From positions 36,013-100,012 of the forward strand of contig JAHDQM010000017.1 of the NCBI GenBank assembly GCA_018433835.1: a DNA stretch of 64,000 bases. The letters are read 5' to 3'. A program made the translations under genes and the position numbers. The notes beneath the pieces are model-generated. The model had not been told where the DNA came from. It did no database searches and was given only the letters and a program-made list of their open reading frames with translations. The DNA is from Methanoculleus sp. Lineage in GTDB: Archaea > Halobacteriota > Methanomicrobia > Methanomicrobiales > Methanoculleaceae. Shown one piece after another: positions 55,260 to 63,938 of this stretch (positions within the stretch are counted from its first letter, which is position 1; each line of letters opens with the position of its first letter).

Positions 55260-56192
55260 ATGATACCGTTTCGTGAGTATCTCGAGAGAATCAGGCCCGC
55301 CGTCAACCACCGGATCGAGGAGGTGGCGAGCGGCGAGGGTGCGATCGACCCCGGGGTCCTCCCGCTCCTCGTCAGGGGGAAGCGGATGCGCGCAGGACTC
55401 CTCCTCTGCATCCACGCCGGCCTTGCCCGGGCGGCGGTGCCCACCCGGCAGGCGCTCGACCTCGCCTGTGCCGTCGAGCTTGCCCACGCCGCAAGCCTCA
55501 TCCTCGACGACATGCTGGACGGGGACACCGTCCGGCGGGGAGCCCCCTCCCTTCACCTCACCCGGGGAGAGGGGCGGGCGGTTCTCGACGCCGTCGGCAT
55601 CCTCGCTCTCCCCTACGTGCTCGCCGCCCCCTACGGTGCCGGATACGTGACGATGCTCGCGTCTGCCCAGCAGAATATGGCCCGGGGCGTGGCCTGGGAG
55701 ATGCTCGGGGGGCCGGAGCTCCCTGCGGCCGAACTCTATGACGCGATCGTCGCCAGGAAGACGGGGTGCCTCTTCTCGCTCGCGGCCGCCTGGGGTGCCA
55801 TGGCGGCGGGAGAGGAGAAGGCGGTCGTCGCCGCATTCGCGGACTTCGGCCTCTCTGCCGGGAAGGCGATGCAGATCGCCGACGACATCGCGGACCTGCA
55901 GGCGCCTGCGGCAGGAGACCGGGACTCCCGGCCCGGGTCCGAGACGCTCCTCCTCCGGTGCGTCCCTGGAGACAACGGCACCCGGCAGGCGCTGGGATGG
56001 ATACTCGAGCGGGAGATGGATGGTGCCGCCGCCCGGATCGCGGACGAAGGCCGGCAGCGGGTGCCGCCGGAGGTGTGGGAACCCTTTGGGAAGGTGGTCC
56101 GGGATATCGTGGGGCTCACGATCGGGGGCGGCACGCCGGACGGCGGAACAGGGGTCCGGGTTGCCTGCCCGGATACCTTCCCGCAACGATAA
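55260..56192 (+). CDS. Polyprenyl diphosphate synthase family protein
   Basis: The 310-residue trans-isoprenyl diphosphate synthase fold has the first Asp-rich motif DDMLD at 83-87 (LILDDMLDGDTVRRG), then ARKTGCLFSLAA, and the second motif DDIAD at 208-212. The fifth residue before the first motif is small (Ala78), a feature that in this family can allow longer products (inference). The N-terminal GKRMRAGLLL supplies the Lys/Arg pyrophosphate contacts. It is probably part of isoprenoid lipid synthesis. Confidence 0.9.
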   Translation: MIPFREYLERIRPAVNHRIEEVASGEGAIDPGVLPLLVRGKRMRAGLLLCIHAGLARAAVPTRQALDLACAVELAHAASLILDDMLDGDTVRRGAPSLHLTRGEGRAVLDAVGILALPYVLAAPYGAGYVTMLASAQQNMARGVAWEMLGGPELPAAELYDAIVARKTGCLFSLAAAWGAMAAGEEKAVVAAFADFGLSAGKAMQIADDIADLQAPAAGDRDSRPGSETLLLRCVPGDNGTRQALGWILEREMDGAAARIADEGRQRVPPEVWEPFGKVVRDIVGLTIGGGTPDGGTGVRVACPDTFPQR

Positions 56193-56225
56193 ATACCGCT
56201 CCGCCCCACATTCTTTTGAGAAACC

Positions 56226-56411
56226 ATGCCGGTAATAACCATTCGTATGGCAGAGGGACGGACGCTTGAACAGAAACGCATACTCGCCGACGAGATCACC
56301 GCCGCGGTCACGAGGACGTTCGGTGTCGACCGGGAGGTGGTTACCATCTTCTTTGAGGAACTCAGGACCGAGAACATCGCACGGGCGGGAAAACTTCTCT
56401 CGGAGTCGTAG
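56226..56411 (+). CDS. 4-oxalocrotonate tautomerase-family protein
   Basis: The 61-residue protein has the catalytic Pro after the initiator Met (MPVITIRMAEGRTLEQKRIL) and the family's Arg/Phe-rich core (EVVTIFFEELRTENIARAGK). Tautomerases of this size work as hexamers. The substrate is unknown. It follows the prenyl synthase by 33 nt. Confidence 0.9.
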   Translation: MPVITIRMAEGRTLEQKRILADEITAAVTRTFGVDREVVTIFFEELRTENIARAGKLLSES

Positions 56412-56472
56412 TCCTGCTGCGAGCGAACATTTTTTAGCCGGAAGGAGCCCCAAGCCCGGGAGTGAAGGCATC

Positions 56473-56820
56473 ATGGCGCGCGAACTTGACGAGAATGATT
56501 TTGCCATCCTGCGGAAACTGGCCCCCGAATACAGCGGTGTCCTCTGCCCGGGATCGGGGCACGAGTTCCACTCGATCCTCCCCCCGGTCTCTAACCACAT
56601 CGCAACGGACGGGGAGGATTTTGCAGAGCGGGTCGGCCGCCTATCGGACGAGGACTGGGGCTACCTCACCGACCAGATCCTCTCCGGCCGGGAAGACCTC
56701 GGGTGCATGCCCGAGGAGGATATCGAGACAATCCTCGTCCGCATCCGGGAGGCGGTATCGGAGGCGGCGGCTCTCCGGGTCGAGAGGCTCTACCACCTCT
56801 CCGGGTGCGGGATGCTGTAG
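56473..56820 (+). CDS. Hypothetical protein
   Basis: The 115-residue soluble, acidic protein includes FAILRKLAPEYSGVLCPGSG and HEFHSILPPVSNHIATDGEDFAERVG, and ends LYHLSGCGML. No family is recognised. The ATG at 56473 is within a longer open frame from 56266 that overlaps the tautomerase and is not used. It has the coding style of neighbouring methanogen-specific genes. Confidence 0.75.
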   Translation: MARELDENDFAILRKLAPEYSGVLCPGSGHEFHSILPPVSNHIATDGEDFAERVGRLSDEDWGYLTDQILSGREDLGCMPEEDIETILVRIREAVSEAAALRVERLYHLSGCGML

Positions 56821-56870
56821 GATTGGCCGCATCCGGAAACGGTATATGTCCTGGCGGCGACCGAACTTTC

Positions 56871-57353
56871 ATGGAATTAAAAGAGCAACTTACCGGCGTC
56901 CCCGGGATGCTCCGGCCGTTCAAGGCATACCTCCGTGAGGCCGGGCTCGATGCGGGCGACCAGGTCGTTTACTACGGCTGCCCCGGCACCTGCACTCCTT
57001 TCATCGAACTCCTGGGGTTCGCCGTCCGGGACCTCCCTATCAAGCAGGTCTACGTGCCCTACGTCGATGAGGCGGCGGCAAAGGCGATCCGCCCGGTCGG
57101 GGGTGTCGGGATGCAGGTCTCCGGCGACGCGGTCCGCGTCGACCCGAAGGTGATCGTCCTGATGGGCGGGCTTTCGATGCCGGGTGTCCCGGTCGAGAAA
57201 GAAGCGGTGCAGGCGGTCGTCGCCGCCCATCCCGAGGCGAAAGTCGTGGGCATCTGTTTCATGCAGATGTTTGAGAAGATGGGCTGGCTCGATGCCTTCG
57301 ACTTCGACCTGATCATCGACGCCGCCATCGACCCGGTCAGGGTCTGGCAGTGA
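56871..57353 (+). CDS. DUF2124 family protein
   Basis: The 160-residue protein shows VVYYGCPGTCTPFIELLGFA, KQVYVPYVDEAAAKAI and VVGICFMQMFEKMGWLDAFDFDLIIDA, characteristic of the methanogen-only DUF2124 family. It has a Rossmann-like layout with conserved Cys in the first loop. The function is unknown. The last 17 bp overlap the convergent histidine kinase gene. A TATA-like ggtatatg lies about 30 bp upstream. Confidence 0.9.
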   Translation: MELKEQLTGVPGMLRPFKAYLREAGLDAGDQVVYYGCPGTCTPFIELLGFAVRDLPIKQVYVPYVDEAAAKAIRPVGGVGMQVSGDAVRVDPKVIVLMGGLSMPGVPVEKEAVQAVVAAHPEAKVVGICFMQMFEKMGWLDAFDFDLIIDAAIDPVRVWQ

Positions 57354-58776
57354 TAGTCCTGTCGGCCGCCTCCGGTGCAGGGGATACCGGCGGCACCCGC
57401 GTCCGGTCGGACCGGAGGAGGGTGAACCGGAACGCCGCTCCCCCCTCCGGCCGGCCGGGCACCCGGTCCTCGACCCACACCCGGCCGCCGTAGCGCTCGA
57501 TCAGGGTGCGGGTGATATAGAGGCCGAGCCCTTTCCCGCTCCGGGCGTTCGTGCCCCGCGCAAAACGGGTGAAGAGGATGGGCTTGACCGCGTCGGGCAC
57601 CCCCGGTCCGGTGTCCTCGACCGAGACCCCGACCGTGCTGTCGCCCTTCTCGACGCGGACCCTGACTTCGACTCCGGGCTCCCCGAATTTGATGCTGTTG
57701 CCGATGAGGTTCGCAAAGACTTCCTGGAGGAGGTCGTCGGCCATAACCCGGACCGGCTTTCCTTCGTAGGCGATCCCGGCATCGGGATGGTGAGCGATCT
57801 CGGCCCTGATGACGGCGTCGAGGTCGACGGCCTTTGCCGTCGTCTCATGGGAGTGCAGCCGCCGGATCGTCGAGACGTTCTGGATGATCCCGATGCTCCG
57901 GCCGATGCCGCCCCTGAGTTTCCGGACCATCTCCCTCTCCTTCCCCTCCAGCATATCGACCAGCAGGTCGGCATAGCCGAGAGTGACGGCGTTGGCGTTG
58001 TTGATGTCGTGCGCCATGATATCGAGGTAGAGGTTCGCCTCGTCGTGGGCCTCCCGCAGCGCTTCCTCGGCCCTGATCCGGTCGGTGATGTCGGCACCTG
58101 AGCCGATCACCCCGACCGGCCGGCCGTTGTCGCCGGTAAGCACGGTGTCCTGCCACGCGAGGATCAGTTCGTCCCCGTTCCGCGTGACGACCGGGTTCTC
58201 CCGCCGGCCGGGGAAGGCGGCGTTGCGTGCGATCGCGGCATCGAAGTCCCGCCACCGCGTCTCACGCAATGCTTCGGGGACGATTGTCTCGAACCAGTTC
58301 TTCCCGAGCAGTTCCTCTTCGCGGTAACCGAGCAGCTCGCAGCCGTGGCGGTTGACGAGCCGGATGGTATGGTTTGCGTCGATGACGACGAAGAGGACGG
58401 CCGCCACGTCAAGGTAACGCTGCGCGAGATCCCTCTGTTTCTTCACCTCCCGCTCCCGCCCTTTGAGCTGCTCCGAGAGCGAGGCGACGACGGAGGCGAT
58501 GACGATGAACATCAGGGCGCGCCCGTAATCGTTCAGCGTCAGGAGATCGGGCCTGTACAGGAAGCTGCTGACGACGACGAGCCCTCCGAGGAAGATGGCG
58601 ACCAGGATGCTCCGCTTCTCCCACCAGAGCGCGCTCAGGATGATCGGGATGTAGAAAAAGTGCGAAAAGACGGTCCCGAGCATCAGGACGGTGTGGAAGT
58701 AGTAGGTCAGGAGGATCGATATGGTGAGGAGAGCCATGACGATGGCCACTCGCTGGTGTTCGGTAAGGGTAGTCAC
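57337..58776 (-). CDS. Membrane-bound PAS sensor histidine kinase
   Basis: The 479-residue kinase has about four N-terminal transmembrane helices (residues about 10-110), then a PAS domain (about 120-240, VLFVVIDANHTIRLVNRHGCELLGY). A HisKA-like region carries the phospho-acceptor His in MAHDINNANAVTLGYADLL. The HATPase domain has N box VFANLIGNSIKFG, G1 DTGPGVPD and G2 GKGLGLYITRTLIERYGG. No receiver is adjacent, so its response regulator is elsewhere. The promoter AT-rich element is at about 58800-58850. Confidence 0.94.
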   Translation of the reverse strand: MTTLTEHQRVAIVMALLTISILLTYYFHTVLMLGTVFSHFFYIPIILSALWWEKRSILVAIFLGGLVVVSSFLYRPDLLTLNDYGRALMFIVIASVVASLSEQLKGREREVKKQRDLAQRYLDVAAVLFVVIDANHTIRLVNRHGCELLGYREEELLGKNWFETIVPEALRETRWRDFDAAIARNAAFPGRRENPVVTRNGDELILAWQDTVLTGDNGRPVGVIGSGADITDRIRAEEALREAHDEANLYLDIMAHDINNANAVTLGYADLLVDMLEGKEREMVRKLRGGIGRSIGIIQNVSTIRRLHSHETTAKAVDLDAVIRAEIAHHPDAGIAYEGKPVRVMADDLLQEVFANLIGNSIKFGEPGVEVRVRVEKGDSTVGVSVEDTGPGVPDAVKPILFTRFARGTNARSGKGLGLYITRTLIERYGGRVWVEDRVPGRPEGGAAFRFTLLRSDRTRVPPVSPAPEAADRTITARP

Positions 58777-59178
58777 GGGGTGCCCACCTCGACTACCGAC
58801 ATATATAATATCTATCGTATAAAAATGTCAGCATTTATATTGTCCACGGATTCAGGCGGATTCCCCGGCGATTTTAGGGGTGGGGAACGATCTTGCCGCC
58901 GACAGGAAGCCGTGTGTCGGCCGGGTACGGGACCGGTGTCCCGTGGACGGGGAGGGTACGGAAGGATCTCCCGATACGGGAGTATTCTGCCGGATGAGGC
59001 CGGTTTTCTGCAAACTGCCTATATTTAATAGATCGTAGAGCGAAACTATTCCAACCGCCTGCTTCACCGGAGCGGCTGCCTGGAGGCCCGCATCGCGTGA
59101 AGCGGTACCGTGCAGCGTACCGTGGCGCCGGGACCTCCCGGTCAGGCGGCGCCGTGAAACGCACCCGCTGGTGAACCC
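58777..59178. other. Divergent promoter region
   Basis: 402 bp between divergent genes. An AT-rich stretch (acatatataatatct, about 58799-58813) is suited to the kinase promoter, and cctatatttaatag (59019-59032) to the ATPase gene. The middle contains short inverted repeats (cgggaccggtgtcccg, gatctcccgatacgggag). No reading frame is supported. Confidence 0.6.
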
Positions 59179-61500
59179 GTGTCGACAGACCTTACCGAAG
59201 CACTCAAAGCAATGGGCTATGCAGATGCCGGGGTCCATACCCTGGTGGAGTCGTTCCCCCCCGCCGTCGTCGAGTACCTGCGGGACTTCCGGCTGCAGGA
59301 GGTCCGCGACATCGTCGAGACACTCCTCTACATCTATATCGCCCAGAACAGCGCGTCATCCCGGGGAGAAGGGGAGGGCGTGGTCGAACAGAGCTGTTAT
59401 GCCTATACGTCGGGGCCGCTCTTTGCCCTTGCGCAGGTCGACCTCATCGAGTCCGCCTCCTGGCACGGCACGACGGTGATCAGGGCGACCTCTGCCGGAG
59501 AAGCAATCGCCCGGCCGCTGATGGAGGCGCGGCTCCGGGCGCTGGACATCCGGGGGCTGGCGCGCGAGATCCACGAGGTCGTCCCGGCCCTCCTCGCGGG
59601 GACCGTGAAGGGATCGTATATCAATAAGACCTTCCCGTCCGCGCTCCCCCGCACCGAAGAGACGTTCGTCAGTTTTCTCCTCAACAACAGCCCCGGCCTC
59701 TTTCTCGAGTGCGAGCGGTTCGCCGCCCGGCTCAAGGCAGCCGGGTGCGCGGTCCTTGCCTACGCCTACGATCTCGATGGATCCAGGGCCGACGGCGTCG
59801 TCTACACCTTTCCGCCGGAGTTTGCGTACATCCTCAAGGGGATGCTTGAAGCGATCGACCCGGGGGTCCGGGAGCATTACGACATGCTCCTCGAGTCGTT
59901 CTACTCGACGTTCACCGTTCTGCGCTATCTCGCCTGCGGTGAGGATTACGACCGTATCCGGGCATCGCCGGCCCACCGCCGCGAACTCTCACGGGTGCTC
60001 TCCCTGCTCACCGATGCGATCTACGTCCTCGAGCAGGTTCCCCAGGACGACGGGGTCGACCTTGCCCGATTCATCGTCAAGGACCGGAACCTCTACGAAA
60101 CGCTCCTCCGCGACATCGAGCGGGCGCTGATGGCCGAAGTTGCCGAAAAGATCTTCATCGACCGGCCGGCCCCCGCGGCGGAGCCCCTCCCTCCCCTCCA
60201 TGAAGAACCCTCCTTCGTCCCGGAGGAGACCCCGGCCCCGGTGTCCGCGCTCCCGGCCGAAGAGGATGAGGACGAGTGGGACGAGATCGTCTTCCCCGAA
60301 GAGGAAGAGGAGGCGGCTGAAGAAGAGGAAGAGACGGAGATGCCGATTCCGATCCCGATCACGCCGCCGCCCGCACCCCGCCGTGCTGCCGTATCCGCCC
60401 CGGTCAGGGCGACGGAATCTCACCTGTCCGGGGGGTTCGACATCTTCCTCGGCCATACACAGGACCGGCAGCGGGTCAACTGGTCGCCGGGCCAGCTCAA
60501 CAACGGCCACATGATCATCCTCGGCGGCTCGGGGGCCGGCAAGACCGAGACGATACGGTGCATCGCCTCGGAGCTTGCGGCACAGGCGATGCCGGTCGTC
60601 CTGATCGACTTCCACGGGGACATGGCCGCGAGCAACGGGGATATCCGGTCCTACAAGATCCGCGAGGGCGGGCAGTACTATTTCAACCCGCTGGAACTCG
60701 ACCCTGAGATCGACGAGATCACCCCGCTCCGGGCCACCTCGGACTTCGTCGACGCCATATCCATCAACTTCCCGACGCTCGGCATCCAGCAGCGCAGGAA
60801 GATCAAGAACATCATCAAGGACTGCTACCGGATGTCGGGGATAACGGGGAACACCGAGACCTGGACGCGTGTGCTCGACTTCGACGACATCGAGGGCGAG
60901 ATCATGTCCTGCGAGGACGAGGCGATCCCGGCCTACCTCGAGGACATCTTCGACTACAAACTCTTCTCGGGGGAGGAGAAGATCTCCCTCCCCACGATCC
61001 TCTCCGGCGGGATCACCCACATCAACCTGAATGCTCTCCCGGAGAACCTGCGCTACCTCTTTGCGGACCTCTTCCTCCGGCGGATCTACTACACCCTCCA
61101 GGCGACGGGCGAGATCCCACGCGGAACGGAGGACGAACGGGCGAAGTTCCGGCTCTTCGTCATCGTCGACGAGGCGAAGCTCCTGGTGAGCCAGAAGAGC
61201 GGCTCGAAGACGGCGATCAAGGCGGTCTTAAACAAGTACGCCACCGAGATGCGGAAGTTCGGGGTCTCGCTGATCCTCGCGTCACAGCTGATCGCCCACT
61301 TCAACGAGGAGATCCTCGCGAACATCGCCGTGAAGTTCTGCATGCGATCCGAGAACAAGAAGCAGGCCCAGGAGAACGCCAAGTTCTTCGAGGTGAGCGA
61401 AAAAGACCTCCTCAACTTCCAGCCGGGGGAGGGTATCCTGATCATCGGCTCGGAGAAGATGAACGTCAGGATCGTCCCTGCGTCCGGGCGGAACCTCTAG
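59179..61500 (+). CDS. HerA-like ATPase with uncharacterised N-terminal half
   Basis: The 773-residue protein has residues 1 to about 350 that I cannot assign (helical, with RDFRLQEVRDIVETLLYIYI and EHYDMLLESFYSTFTVLRYL). A very acidic linker follows (about 361-388) and then a Pro-rich segment. Last is a HerA/FtsK-superfamily ATPase: Walker A GGSGAGKT ending at Lys455, FHGDMAA sensor-type loop, and Walker B LFVIVDEAKLLV (Asp664, Glu665). It has NKYATEMRKFG and a SQLI sensor region near the end. GTG 59179 with GGTGA upstream is used. A DNA- or protein-translocating hexamer is the inference. Confidence 0.87.
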   Translation: MSTDLTEALKAMGYADAGVHTLVESFPPAVVEYLRDFRLQEVRDIVETLLYIYIAQNSASSRGEGEGVVEQSCYAYTSGPLFALAQVDLIESASWHGTTVIRATSAGEAIARPLMEARLRALDIRGLAREIHEVVPALLAGTVKGSYINKTFPSALPRTEETFVSFLLNNSPGLFLECERFAARLKAAGCAVLAYAYDLDGSRADGVVYTFPPEFAYILKGMLEAIDPGVREHYDMLLESFYSTFTVLRYLACGEDYDRIRASPAHRRELSRVLSLLTDAIYVLEQVPQDDGVDLARFIVKDRNLYETLLRDIERALMAEVAEKIFIDRPAPAAEPLPPLHEEPSFVPEETPAPVSALPAEEDEDEWDEIVFPEEEEEAAEEEEETEMPIPIPITPPPAPRRAAVSAPVRATESHLSGGFDIFLGHTQDRQRVNWSPGQLNNGHMIILGGSGAGKTETIRCIASELAAQAMPVVLIDFHGDMAASNGDIRSYKIREGGQYYFNPLELDPEIDEITPLRATSDFVDAISINFPTLGIQQRRKIKNIIKDCYRMSGITGNTETWTRVLDFDDIEGEIMSCEDEAIPAYLEDIFDYKLFSGEEKISLPTILSGGITHINLNALPENLRYLFADLFLRRIYYTLQATGEIPRGTEDERAKFRLFVIVDEAKLLVSQKSGSKTAIKAVLNKYATEMRKFGVSLILASQLIAHFNEEILANIAVKFCMRSENKKQAQENAKFFEVSEKDLLNFQPGEGILIIGSEKMNVRIVPASGRNL

Positions 61501-61710
61501 ACTCAATACTTCGCTCATTTTTGCGCCTGGTATCGGGGAAGTCGTTCTAACGAACCGTCGCACTTCGCGTGAGGCTCCATCATTATCCCTGTACTTTACC
61601 TCACGCGTGAGGAAGTCGGTGGTTTGACCTCCGGCGGGCTTCCTCAGAGACTCTAGCGAAGCACCGGGATCGGGAAAACCCTTATCCCCCGGCAGCGCCG
61701 GAGTTCCCGT
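61501..61710. repeat. Spacer with inverted and direct repeats
   Basis: It contains the 14-bp perfect palindrome CCTCACGCGTGAGG (61599-61612). CGCGTGAGG occurs twice (61566-61574, 61604-61612), as does GAAGTCG. A T5 tract (catttttgcg) near 61517 may terminate the ATPase gene. No frame. Confidence 0.5.
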
Positions 61711-62304
61711 ATGGCAGGACCGGATACGCTTGATGAGTATCGCGAGAAGAGGGACTTCTCCCGGACGCCGGAGCCGCCGGGGGAACGGGAGGCGACCTCC
61801 CTTCCTATCTTCGTCATCCAGAAGCACCACGCGACCACGCTTCACTACGACTTCCGCCTGGAAGCCGACGGCGTGCTGAAGTCCTGGGCGGTCCCGAAGG
61901 GACCATCTCTCGACCCGAAAGAGAAGCGCCTCGCCGTCCCGACAGAGGATCACCCTCTCGATTACGCCGACTTTGAGGGCGTCATCCCGGCGGGGAGTTA
62001 CGGGGCCGGAACGGTCCTCGTCTGGGACCGGGGTACCTACCAAAACCTCACGGAGAAGGATGGGCGCAAGATCGGGGTCGCCGAGGCCCTCGGGCGGGGC
62101 CACGTGTCCGTCCGGCTCGAGGGCGAGAAGGTCCGGGGCGGGTACGCCCTCACCCGCTTCAGGACCGGGAAGGGCGAGGCCTGGTTCCTCGTGAAGATGG
62201 ACGATGCCGAGGCGGATCCAACCCGGAACCCCGTCGCGACGGAGCCCCGGTCGGTGGTCTCCGGCCGGACGCTCGAGGAGATCGCGGCGGAGGAGGATGG
62301 GTGA
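61711..62304 (+). CDS. Stand-alone LigD-type 3'-phosphoesterase domain protein
   Basis: The 197-residue protein corresponds to the phosphoesterase module of bacterial LigD. The signature FVIQKHHATTLHYDFRLEADG supplies catalytic His residues, and SWAVPKGPSLDP, HPLDYADFEGVIPAGSYGAGTV and a C-terminal TRFRTGKGEAWFLVK complete the fold. Such enzymes trim 3'-phosphates and ribonucleosides at DNA ends. Archaea have free-standing versions. No ligase or Ku is adjacent. Its stop overlaps the zinc-finger gene start by 1 nt. Confidence 0.93.
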   Translation: MAGPDTLDEYREKRDFSRTPEPPGEREATSLPIFVIQKHHATTLHYDFRLEADGVLKSWAVPKGPSLDPKEKRLAVPTEDHPLDYADFEGVIPAGSYGAGTVLVWDRGTYQNLTEKDGRKIGVAEALGRGHVSVRLEGEKVRGGYALTRFRTGKGEAWFLVKMDDAEADPTRNPVATEPRSVVSGRTLEEIAAEEDG

Positions 62305-62459
62305 TGGGCGAGCTGCCGCGGAGGAGAAGGGTCCCCGACTTTCCCGTGGAGACGGGTGAGTTCATCTGCCCGGTCTGCGGCAGGCAGTATTCCACGCTCG
62401 AAGACCTCCACGCCCACGTCCGGAGGGCGCACCGGCGCCGCCCCCCGGAAGTCCGGTAA
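62304..62459 (+). CDS. 51-residue C2H2 zinc-finger protein
   Basis: It starts at an ATG whose A is the last base of the previous stop (TGATG), so translation is coupled. The sequence reads MGELPRRRRVPDFP, then FICPVCGRQYSTLEDLHAHV and RRAH, giving a C-x2-C-x12-H-x4-H finger at Cys22, Cys25, His38, His43. Basic arms on both sides (RRRR and RRRPPEVR) favour nucleic acid binding. It ends with TAA. Confidence 0.85.
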   Translation: MGELPRRRRVPDFPVETGEFICPVCGRQYSTLEDLHAHVRRAHRRRPPEVR

Positions 62460-63015
62460 GGGGGCACCTGCCTGCGGGGGTTCCGTCGGGAGCCCCGGAT
62501 AGGCGAGTTTTGCGGGGCCGGGAGTGCGCGTTGGGTGGGGGGGATGCGGGTTCTCCCGACCCGGGAGAGGGGGTCCCGTAGTCATCGCCCGGCTGCCTTT
62601 CGGTCGGGGTACTGGCCGGTGCGGGAACAAATATTTTCAAATCCGGACTTAACGGTTTTTCACGCCCGAAAAGTAATCCGGGAATCGTACCGAAAAAGGA
62701 GTCTGTTTTTACGGCCCCGATAGCCCGTGGACCCCAGGAGCAGGGGCCCCGGAAAAAATGTGGTAGCCGAATTAAATCGCACGGCGTGTTACTTTACCTC
62801 GATTTCAGACATACTCTGAACCAAATGGGCAACGCAAAGGCGCCAATTTTAAAATCTGTCAAAAATAAGTCGTAGAATTCCGGATAAGTTGGGATTGCTC
62901 TGGCGTAACCGGGAAATAACGGCTATGCATCATTAGCAGAATGGATAAGTTTAAAATCAGAACTATCAAAAATTACAGAGATCAATCGATCGTAGATGCT
63001 CTCGAAGGTGAGATC
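62460..63015. other. Long AT-rich leader region
   Basis: The spacer of about 555 bp becomes strongly AT-rich after 62630. ATTTTAAAAT near 62849 is a TATA candidate for the SpeD-like gene. The region from there to 63016 would be a leader of over 100 nt if transcription begins near 62880. Frame 62941-63015 is open and in phase with the gene but lacks a ribosome site. A structured or regulatory RNA is possible. Confidence 0.5.
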
Positions 63016-63462
63016 ATGGCTAGTAAAGTAATGACAAACAACGTTGCGGCAAGCAACGTTATGGCAGAGATCGTAAGCGACGCAGAGATCGTTGCACAGT
63101 TCAAGCAACGCGGTTGTTGGGGACTGTACACGAGTGTGGACCTGAAGGGATGCGACCCGGCATCGATCAGGGACGCGGAGAAGATTCACCGGTTCATCAT
63201 CGAACTGTGTGATCTTATCGACATGAAGAGGTTCGGCGAACCACAGATCATCCACTTCGGCCCCTGCGAGAGGGTCGCCGGATTCTCCATGACCCAGCTC
63301 ATCGAGACATCGCTGGTCTCCGGCCACTTCGCGAACGAGACCAACGCAGCCTACCTCGACATCTTCAGCTGCAAGGAATACGAGCCTTCAAAGGCAGCAG
63401 AGTTTTGCAGGAACTTTTTTGGAGCAGAGTCGGCAACCTACCAGGTATTGTTCAGGGACTGA
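63016..63462 (+). CDS. SpeD (AdoMet decarboxylase)-like protein with altered cleavage site
   Basis: The protein of about 148 residues follows the SpeD fold order: RGCWGLYTSVDLKGCDP, an alpha/beta core, QIIHFGPCERVAGFS, LIETSLVSGHFANETNAAYL and DIFSCKEYEPSKAAEF. The region equivalent to the self-cleaving ESH-x-SIHTWPE is instead IETSLVSGHFANE. The usual Glu-Ser cleavage pair is thus replaced, while the later catalytic-type Cys (FSCK) remains. It may have a different activity. ATG 63016 has GGTGA 4 nt upstream; an in-phase ATG at 62941 lacks one. Confidence 0.75.
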   Translation: MASKVMTNNVAASNVMAEIVSDAEIVAQFKQRGCWGLYTSVDLKGCDPASIRDAEKIHRFIIELCDLIDMKRFGEPQIIHFGPCERVAGFSMTQLIETSLVSGHFANETNAAYLDIFSCKEYEPSKAAEFCRNFFGAESATYQVLFRD

Positions 63463-63938
63463 ATACGAACACGACACCCGGCAAACGCTTCGACGGTAAT
63501 GTATGACGAAAGAGAGCCGTTGCCATCTCCCGCCGGTCTAACCGGAAACTGCGGCGGGGCGGCCCCCACCCTCGATTTTTTCAAAGATAATAGCCCGGAC
63601 GTCCGGGTAAGGACGTTCGGCTGGATAGTGGCGAAAGATTGGCTCTGTTGAAACCCTGTTTAGGCCGTGGAGATCGTAATTGAGGGGCGAGCGGCTATCA
63701 GGTGTTTGAGCACTCGAAAGACGGTTCCGCACTTCAGAACGGCCCTTGCCGGATTGGATCGCCCCGGATGGGTGCAGGCGGATCTTGAAAGCCCGAAAGG
63801 GTTTCGCAGGGTGACTGGTCACAGGGCCGGGGCATCAGTCTCATCTAGTGCAAGTTGCAACAAACAAAAGCGGTCGAAATGAGGGAAATGTCCCGATACA
63901 GTGGACCGTGGGGATATCGCCATAGGGGGGAGGGGACA
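63463..63938. other. Unassigned DNA at window end
   Basis: About 475 bp with no supported gene. The string ggctctgttgaaaccctg at 63639-63656 resembles terminal inverted repeats of IS6-like elements (GGCTCTGTTG-), so an insertion element may begin here. The window ends before a transposase could be seen. Confidence 0.4.

Noticed and set aside
63538..63822. 94-codon minus-strand frame near the window end
   Set aside because: No ribosome site or recognisable domain, and the region looks like an element end.
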